A stretch of DNA of 8,291 nucleotides from assembly GCA_021162155.1 (NCBI GenBank), contig JAGGZF010000052.1, positions 1-8,291 of the forward strand, written 5' to 3'. Both the position numbers and the translations under genes were made by a program. Of the stretch, positions 4,026 to 8,291 are shown piece by piece. Position 1 is the first letter of the stretch; every line of letters starts with the position of its first letter. The DNA is from a bacterium. Its GTDB lineage: Bacteria; Patescibacteriota; Minisyncoccia; UBA6257. The notes beneath the pieces were generated by a model. That model was not told where the DNA came from. It made no database searches and saw only the letters and a list, made by a program, of their open reading frames with translations.

Positions 4026-5108
4026 ATGATTATTTTGGGAATAGAAACTTCTTGCGATGAGACAGCAGTGGCTGTTTTGAAAATTGATAAAAAACAAGAT
4101 AGTCTTACTATTCAGGTGTTATCTAATGTAGTTTCTAGTCAGGTAGCTATTCATAGAAAATATGGTGGAGTAGTGCCGATAATTGCTAATAGGGAACACA
4201 CAAAAAATCTTCCTGTGGTTTTTAAACAGGCAATACAACGGGCATTTCCCAATTCTAAGAGCATTAGTTCTAAAATAGATTTAATAGCAGTAACACAGGG
4301 CCCGGGGTTATTACCCTCTCTTCTAATAGGGATTAGTTTTGCCAGAACTTTATCTTGGGCGTGGCAAAAGCCAATAATAGGAGTTAATCATCTCCGAGGG
4401 CATTTAGTCAGCTTTCTTCTTCCTGAACGAAAAAGAAAAATTAAATTCACAGAATTTTCTAAAATTTTCCCCGCTATTTGTTTGTTAGTTTCTGGAGGGC
4501 ACACTTTATTAGTATTGGCATCTAAAATTAATAAGGTAAAAATTTTAGGTGAAACTAGAGATGATGCGGCAGGAGAGTGTTTTGATAAAGGGGCAAGGTT
4601 ATTGGGGTTGTCTTATCCCGGAGGACCGGCGATAGCTCGAGAAGCGAAAAAATTTTCTGGAAGAGAATTACCTTTTCATTTCCCCCGCCCTATGATTGAT
4701 ACTGCGGATTATGATTTTTCTTTTTCCGGATTAAAAACCGCCTTGCTATATAAATTACGTCAATTACCAGAAGAGAAAAAGAAAGAATTGCGACCTGCTT
4801 TGGCTTATGAGTATCAGGAGGCTATTACTGATGTTTTGGTACATAAAACTTTATCTGCTTGCCAAGAATATCAGGTTCGTTCTATTATAGTAGGAGGTGG
4901 AGTTAGCGCCAATCAAAGATTAAGAGATAAATTTGTTAAACAAATGAAGAAGAAAAATCTTTCTGTTCGGCTAATGTTTCCTTTACTTCATTATACCGGA
5001 GATAATGCTGCTATGATTGCTGGGGCTGGTTATTTTGCTTATATTAATAACAGCAGAGAAAAGCACACTTGGAAAACTTTAGATGCTCAAGCCAATTTAT
5101 CTTTATAA
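4026..5108 (+). CDS. tsaD: tRNA N6-adenosine threonylcarbamoyltransferase TsaD
   Basis: This 360-residue protein of the Kae1/Qri7/YgjD family transfers the threonylcarbamoyl group from TC-AMP to A37 of ANN-decoding tRNAs (t6A), working with TsaB and TsaE. Signatures run in order: 'GIETSCDETAVAV' (5-17), 'GGVVPIIANREH' (47-58), 'GPGLLPSLLIG', the metal-binding 'NHLRGH' with H122 and H126, 'VSGGHT', 'GETRDDAAGECFDKGARLLG', 'YPGGPAI', 'FSFSGLKTAL', 'VGGGVSANQRLR', and the metal aspartate D326 in 'YTGDNAAMIAG'. The length is slightly above the usual ~340, owing to a basic insert (about 132-148) before VSGGHT. The start at 4026 is chosen because it gives the family N-terminus MIILGIETSCDE; an in-frame ATG at 3987 lies inside the tRNA T-arm. 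No ribosome-binding site is visible. It sits between tRNA-Glu and tRNA-Leu. Confidence 0.97.
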   Translation: MIILGIETSCDETAVAVLKIDKKQDSLTIQVLSNVVSSQVAIHRKYGGVVPIIANREHTKNLPVVFKQAIQRAFPNSKSISSKIDLIAVTQGPGLLPSLLIGISFARTLSWAWQKPIIGVNHLRGHLVSFLLPERKRKIKFTEFSKIFPAICLLVSGGHTLLVLASKINKVKILGETRDDAAGECFDKGARLLGLSYPGGPAIAREAKKFSGRELPFHFPRPMIDTADYDFSFSGLKTALLYKLRQLPEEKKKELRPALAYEYQEAITDVLVHKTLSACQEYQVRSIIVGGGVSANQRLRDKFVKQMKKKNLSVRLMFPLLHYTGDNAAMIAGAGYFAYINNSREKHTWKTLDAQANLSL

Positions 5109-5138
5109 TAATTTTGTTTGAGGCGAAGCCGAGCCATA

Positions 5139-5220
5139 GCCGAGGTGGCGGAATTGGCAGACGCGCTAGGTTTAGGACCTAGTCCTGTGAGGGGTGAGGG
5201 TTCGAATCCCTCCCTCGGCA
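5139..5220 (+). tRNA. tRNA-Leu (anticodon UAG)
   Basis: A class II tRNA with acceptor GCCGAGG (5139-5145) pairing CCTCGGC (5213-5219) and discriminator A5220. The D-arm is GGCGGAATTGGCAGACGC. The anticodon stem is CTAGG/CCTAG with loop TTTAGGA and anticodon TAG. A long variable arm (around TCCTGTGAGGGG) precedes the T-arm with TTCGAAT. CCA is not encoded. It lies 30 nt after tsaD and probably shares its transcript; a TATAAT at 5104-5109 could be a -10 box of its own, but I see no matching -35. Confidence 0.96.
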
Positions 5221-5234
5221 CTCAATAGTTATTT

Positions 5235-5262
5235 AAAAACTCCCTTTTCCAAGGGAGTTTTT
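5235..5262. terminator. Bidirectional terminator between convergent units
   Basis: A 12-bp perfect inverted repeat (AAAAACTCCCTT / AAGGGAGTTTTT) with a 4-nt loop gives a T-run on both strands. It closes the plus-strand tRNA-Glu/tsaD/tRNA-Leu unit 14 nt after tRNA-Leu and the minus-strand pilin gene whose stop is at 5285. Confidence 0.92.
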
Positions 5263-5284
5263 AAAATGGGCTCACACAGAGAAT

Positions 5285-5647
5285 CTATTGGGTAATAATA
5301 CCCTGCCCCATAATGAATTTAGATACAAAGTTTATTAGGGCTTTTGCCAATAAGGCTATGGCTACTCCAATTAGAGCATAGATAACTGTATTAAGCGCTT
5401 TTTGGGTTTTGGCTTGGTCTCCTCCGGCAGTAATATACAAGAAACCTCCGTATATAAGGAAAATAGCGGCAATAATCAGCACTATATTAAAGAACCAGTT
5501 AAGGGCTTTGAATAGTAATGTCCAGATATCCAAATTAACTAGAGGAGCCTGGCCATAAGGCAATTCGTCTTGGGCTTGGATAAATACAGGAAGAGTAAGA
5601 GATAGTATCACAGTAGGAACTATTACCCACGCTAAAGTTTTTTTCAT
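5285..5647 (-). CDS. VirB2/TrbC-type (T4SS pilin-like) membrane protein, 120 residues
   Basis: A cleavable-looking signal peptide (about 1-25, MKKTLAW...VFIQAQ) precedes a short polar segment. Two membrane helices follow (about 48-69 and 85-112), separated by a short loop with 'YGGFLYITAGGDQAKTQKA' and followed by 'ALIGVAIALLAKALINFV'. This two-helix pattern, with the G-G-F...G-D...A-Q-K/T-Q-K...A-L-I-G core, is shared with the proteins at 5739-6482 and 6473-6871. It matches the VirB2/TrbC or CPR 'T4SS pilin' families by pattern (established family knowledge, recalled). In conjugative systems such proteins polymerise into pili; in CPR genomes their role is unproven. A promoter lies upstream, so the gene can be expressed apart from the preceding operon. 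No ribosome-binding site close to the ATG. The C-terminus (MGQGIITQ) is short. Confidence 0.85.
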   Translation of the reverse strand: MKKTLAWVIVPTVILSLTLPVFIQAQDELPYGQAPLVNLDIWTLLFKALNWFFNIVLIIAAIFLIYGGFLYITAGGDQAKTQKALNTVIYALIGVAIALLAKALINFVSKFIMGQGIITQ

Positions 5648-5698
5648 TGTAGTATTATTTATTTTTAATTTCCTTAAATTTTCGACCCTTTATTAAAT

Positions 5699-5728
5699 AT
5701 GATAACAAAAGAGAAAATTATTAGTCAA
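5699..5728 (-). promoter_or_regulatory. Promoter of the 120-residue pilin-like gene
   Basis: Minus-strand TTGACT (-35, 5723-5728), an 18-nt spacer, and TATCAT (-10, 5699-5704). The start would be near 5692, giving a 45-nt AT-rich leader. The -35 lies 10 nt past the stop of the upstream pilin-like gene, with no terminator between, so readthrough from the upstream operon is also possible. Confidence 0.72.
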
Positions 5729-5738
5729 GAAAAGGCAA

Positions 5739-6482
5739 TTAAGGAATAAGGTCATCTACACATTCAGGGCTATCTGCTAAGGCATTGTCATCCCAAATAC
5801 AAGTATCAGTAGTGCTGTTATATACATATCCTCCTGTTATAGGAGATGTAGGGTAAGATACAGAAGGAGAAGCAGGTGAACTGTAAGATTCAGAAGAAAA
5901 ATTACTATTTAGCGATTTTCCGGTGAGAAATTTGTAAATGAAAGGAGGAATTGATTTGGCTATTAATACTACAGCAAACCCTATTAAAGCCCAGATAAGA
6001 ATTTTTTGGGCTTGGGCTACCTTTTTGGGTTCTCCAGAAGAGGTAATGTAGGTGAAGCCGGCATATACTATAATGATAGCAGCAACAAAAATGGCAATAT
6101 TAAAAACAAAATCTATTATTTTCATTATTAATTGCCAGATATCAGAGGTAGGACCTAAGGGATTCTCAATTACCAACTCTCCAGTATTTCCTTCTGAATT
6201 AAGATAGCTATCCATTTTGTTAGCTAAGCAAGTAGAGAAACAGCCAGAATTAAATACTCCCTCAATAGTACATGATTCTTGACAAGAGACAGAAGCCTCT
6301 CCGTTGCAATAATTTAAACAACTTTCATAATTAAGGGTATCCTGATGGGCATCACAGAAGGACTCGCAAAAAGTTTGGGCTCTAACCAAAGAGTATGATA
6401 ACCCTATAATTCCTCCTATCAAAAGAGAGAAAAGGAACAATTGGAAAATTTTGTTATTCATATTTTTTATTTTTAATGGCAT
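5739..6482 (-). CDS. VirB2/TrbC-type pilin-like protein with four CX3C motifs
   Basis: This protein has 247 residues from the ATG at 6482, which overlaps the upstream stop by 10 nt. An in-frame ATG at 6461 (residue 8, MNNKIFQ) gives a more typical signal peptide and may be the true start; neither has a ribosome-binding site. After the signal peptide (to about residue 36, 'VRAQ') comes an extracytoplasmic segment. It holds eight cysteines in four CX3C units (39-43, 55-59, 67-71, 81-85), and probably forms disulfide-linked helical hairpins. A two-helix pilin-like domain follows (about 113-187) with 'YAGFTYITSSGE', 'AQAQK' and 'ALIGFAVVLIAKSI'. A Ser/Pro/Tyr-rich tail (about 190-225) leads to a last cysteine pair near 228 and 241. 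Compared with the neighbouring pilin-like proteins, the Cys-rich head and long tail are additions. It belongs to the VirB2/TrbC-like class by pattern; its role is unknown. Confidence 0.82.
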   Translation of the reverse strand: MPLKIKNMNNKIFQLFLFSLLIGGIIGLSYSLVRAQTFCESFCDAHQDTLNYESCLNYCNGEASVSCQESCTIEGVFNSGCFSTCLANKMDSYLNSEGNTGELVIENPLGPTSDIWQLIMKIIDFVFNIAIFVAAIIIVYAGFTYITSSGEPKKVAQAQKILIWALIGFAVVLIAKSIPPFIYKFLTGKSLNSNFSSESYSSPASPSVSYPTSPITGGYVYNSTTDTCIWDDNALADSPECVDDLIP

Positions 6483-6871
6483 TTAATGTGCCACCAAGTT
6501 CCAGTGTAATCTTCTCCCCCCATATAAGCAATTAACCAGAAGACCGTATTTACTATGAGCCAAGCGGCTAAAATAATGACTAAGCCTATTAGAGCGCTGA
6601 AAATTGCTTTTTGGCCGGCAGCTATATTGTTGCTGTCTCCGAAAGCAAAAATCCATCTAAATCCTCCGTAAATAATAAGAACAATACACACTGCTACTGC
6701 TATTTTTAAAGCATAATGAATAACATTTTGGGCTAATACTAATAAGTCACAAGGAGTACATTCTGGCTCATTTGGACCTCCGCAGGGAACTAATCCTGCA
6801 GCAAAGGCAACGACAGGAATTATTAAGAAAATAAGATAGAAGATTTTTCTGGTTTTTAAAAGAAAAGTCAT
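6473..6871 (-). CDS. VirB2/TrbC-type pilin-like protein, 132 residues
   Basis: The ATG at 6871 is preferred because AAGGTGA lies about 8 nt upstream. A GTG at 6880 would add three residues and overlap the preceding stop as GTGA. The N-terminal signal (TRKIFYLIFLIIPVVAFAAG) is followed by a Cys motif 'LVPCGGPNEPECTPCDLL' (C30, C38, C41), then two membrane helices (about 50-70 and 90-118). The linking core 'YGGFRWIFAFGDSNNIAAGQKA' and 'ALIGLVIILAAW' is shared with the other two pilin-like genes. The C-terminus carries one more cysteine (KCH). The PCGG...CxxC head is characteristic of pilin-like proteins annotated in CPR genomes (recalled). It sits between the solute-binding-like gene, 5 nt upstream, and the Cys-rich pilin-like gene, which it overlaps by up to 10 nt, so the three are one operon. 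Confidence 0.83.
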   Translation of the reverse strand: MTFLLKTRKIFYLIFLIIPVVAFAAGLVPCGGPNEPECTPCDLLVLAQNVIHYALKIAVAVCIVLIIYGGFRWIFAFGDSNNIAAGQKAIFSALIGLVIILAAWLIVNTVFWLIAYMGGEDYTGTWWHIKCH

Positions 6872-6876
6872 TTTTA

Positions 6877-8190
6877 TCACCTTTTATTTTGTTTCCACAA
6901 AAGATTAAGTTGATGAGCTGCGCTGTATACTGTCTGACGAGGATCTGTTTTTTTAATGCTTACATCCTGAATTGCTTTTTGTAAAATTTCTTTCTCAGCA
7001 GTAGCGCAGCACTGATACCAATTCTTGCTGGAAAGAATCTGGCTTATAAAAGTGCCGGTGAGAGGGTCATTTAAATGTTGGGCAATAAGATCTCTTCTGG
7101 CTGGTGGGTGGTGAGTGGCTAAATAATACTGTTCAGCAGCATTTCTTTGGGCTAAAAACTTTAGGAATATCCAAGCAGCTGTGGTATTAGAAGAGCGTTT
7201 ATTTACTACTAAATTCATAGTGCTGGCATAATTGATTTTATAAGGACTATTGCGGAATTGAGGTAGAGGCGCTACTCCAAAATTCAATTGAGGATTGTAT
7301 TTTTGAAAAATAGTAATTGCTCTATGGTATCCTATCACCATTGCGGTTTTACTGCGAGCAAAGGACAATAGAGAATTAATTTTGTTCTCATTCCAAGTAT
7401 AGTAAGGAGAACGGACATTCGCAAATTGAGTATAAAATCGGAGTGCTTTTTCACCCGGAATAATTCTCTGGCCTAACCATTCGTGGGGCAAATCAAAAGT
7501 TGCTTGCTTGTGGGAAGCATCTACTATAGAACTGCCATATTGCATCATCAGAGCAGATAAAATATCAGTGCTCCAATTGATATTATTGGCAGTGCCTAGG
7601 GCTATAGCCGAGCGAAGTAGATTTCTTTGTTGGTCTAATATTCTTAATTTAGGGACTAATTGTAATATTTCTTCCCAAGTTTGGGGAGGAAGGGCAATAT
7701 TATAATGGTCGAAGATATCTTTATTGTAAAAGAGAGCCAAGGTGTCTACATATAAAGGAATTCCCCATAGTTTATCTTTTTGCAGCAATTCTTTAATTAC
7801 TACATCTGGATATAATTCTGTGATAGTTTTAATATTGAATGTTTTTTCTTTTCTTGTGTCTAGAGGAGCAATTTTATCTTGATATTCAGGAATCCAGTTA
7901 CCCAAGAGCATAAAGATGTCCGGTGCTTCATCGTTGGCGAATGCCTGTAATAACTCTTTCTGATAAGAACGGGGATCTTTTTCTACATACTTCACCTGTA
8001 TTTGAGGATAACTTTTGTGAAATTGAGATATTAAAGGAGAAAATACCTCTGGTTTATCTATTATTCCCCATATTTCTAAAGTAGCCGGTTTAACTCTTCG
8101 AGGGGTAAAAACTATAACAGCCAGTATAAAAAGAAGTAACACTCCTATTGCTATTAGGATAATTTTCTTTTGGTGAGAAGTAAGAGACAT
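6877..8190 (-). CDS. Membrane-anchored extracellular solute-binding protein (family 1-like)
   Basis: The 437-residue protein starts at ATG 8190 with a basic N-terminus and one membrane helix (about 9-28), without a lipobox cysteine. It is therefore held by an uncleaved anchor rather than by lipid. The rest (about 37-430) is a type I solute-binding fold. Visible family features are 'LEIWGIIDKPEVFSPLISQFHKSYP', 'DIFMLLGNWIPEY', 'GIPLYVDTLALFYNKDIF' (143-160), 'PPQTWEEIL' near 170, and 'NYASTMNLVVNKRS'. A C-terminal 'AWIFLKFLAQRNAAEQYY' matches maltose-type binding proteins. In ABC importers such proteins capture sugars or similar solutes, but no permease or ATPase gene lies here. Instead the gene runs straight into pilin-like genes (stop at 6877), so a role linked to them is possible. 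The ligand cannot be told. No ribosome-binding site is visible; the preceding gene ends 12 nt upstream. Confidence 0.88.
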   Translation of the reverse strand: MSLTSHQKKIILIAIGVLLLFILAVIVFTPRRVKPATLEIWGIIDKPEVFSPLISQFHKSYPQIQVKYVEKDPRSYQKELLQAFANDEAPDIFMLLGNWIPEYQDKIAPLDTRKEKTFNIKTITELYPDVVIKELLQKDKLWGIPLYVDTLALFYNKDIFDHYNIALPPQTWEEILQLVPKLRILDQQRNLLRSAIALGTANNINWSTDILSALMMQYGSSIVDASHKQATFDLPHEWLGQRIIPGEKALRFYTQFANVRSPYYTWNENKINSLLSFARSKTAMVIGYHRAITIFQKYNPQLNFGVAPLPQFRNSPYKINYASTMNLVVNKRSSNTTAAWIFLKFLAQRNAAEQYYLATHHPPARRDLIAQHLNDPLTGTFISQILSSKNWYQCCATAEKEILQKAIQDVSIKKTDPRQTVYSAAHQLNLLWKQNKR

Positions 8191-8202
8191 AATGGTTAAT
8201 TA

Positions 8203-8291
8203 TTAATTTTCTGGTAATTTTAGCAGAAAGCCATAATGAGTTATCCCTAAAGGTAATTCTCGTTGTAGAGAAAATCCCTGTTGTTCTAATA
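8203..8291 (-). CDS. C-terminal end of an unidentified gene (partial)
   Basis: A frame open from the window edge to TAA at 8203-8205 encodes 28 residues: 'LEQQGFSLQRELPLGITHYG' followed by 'FLLKLPEN'. The codon choice and sequence look like a real protein end. The pattern 'GF...E.PLG..HYG..LK' recalls the last strands of class I SAM-dependent methyltransferases, but that is only an impression. It lies 12 nt before the solute-binding-like gene on the same strand, so it is probably the preceding gene of the same operon. Confidence 0.6.
   Translation of the reverse strand, partial: LEQQGFSLQRELPLGITHYGFLLKLPEN

Noticed and set aside
5127..5144. Direct repeat AGCCGAG at 5127-5133 and 5138-5144 next to tRNA-Leu, considered as an attachment-site remnant
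   Set aside because: Only 7 nt, and the second copy is simply the 5' end of the tRNA; no integrase or other mobile-element trace nearby.
7508..7705. Plus-strand open frame of 65 codons
   Set aside because: Antisense shadow of the solute-binding protein gene.
1..8291. CRISPR arrays, insertion sequences, rRNA genes or riboswitches
   Set aside because: No regularly spaced repeats, transposase frames, rRNA core sequences or recognisable riboswitch motifs were seen on either strand.

Overview
The window looks like a chromosomal fragment of a Candidate Phyla Radiation (Patescibacteria) bacterium, most likely Parcubacteria-like. This is inferred from several traits together. The DNA is AT-rich. 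Most genes have little or no Shine-Dalgarno sequence. Both tRNA genes lack an encoded CCA. A secreted Ig-like repeat protein, a membrane-anchored CAP protein, a sortase and a cluster of two-helix VirB2/TrbC-type pilin-like proteins sit close together, which is a familiar combination in those genomes. TGA is used as a stop, so the glycine-TGA code of Gracilibacteria and SR1 does not apply.

Layout. (1) 1-737, minus: N-terminal part of a secreted Ig-like surface protein with its own strong promoter (774-802), cut by the window edge. (2) 840-1945, minus: a compact operon of six very small genes, most too short for default gene calling. Four encode single-helix membrane peptides of 29-41 residues. 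Two encode soluble proteins that appear to be paralogues, the second of which is frameshifted. The order can be read as two tandem membrane/soluble/membrane triplets. Five of the six genes start behind a near-perfect AAGGAGGTG ribosome-binding site, unlike every other gene here, and the operon ends at a strong terminator (811-832). (3) 1982-2032: overlapping divergent promoters for that operon and for the plus-strand CAP gene. (4) 2056-3888, plus: CAP-domain protein and sortase, 6 nt apart. (5) 3938-5220, plus: tRNA-Glu(UUC), tsaD and tRNA-Leu(UAG), closed by a symmetrical terminator (5235-5262). (6) 5285-8291, minus: reading in transcription order, the tail of an unidentified gene, a membrane-tethered solute-binding-like protein, and three VirB2-like pilin proteins, the last with its own promoter.

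How the parts relate. Regions 1, 4 and 6 all concern the cell surface: a secreted Ig protein, a wall/exoprotein-type CAP protein, a sortase that could anchor proteins, and pilin-like subunits possibly tied to an SBP-fold protein. Region 5 is translation housekeeping. The small-gene operon is the part I cannot assign to any known system. Its combination of micro-membrane proteins, a duplicated soluble domain, overlapping ribosome-binding sites and a frameshift makes it the strongest candidate for something undescribed.
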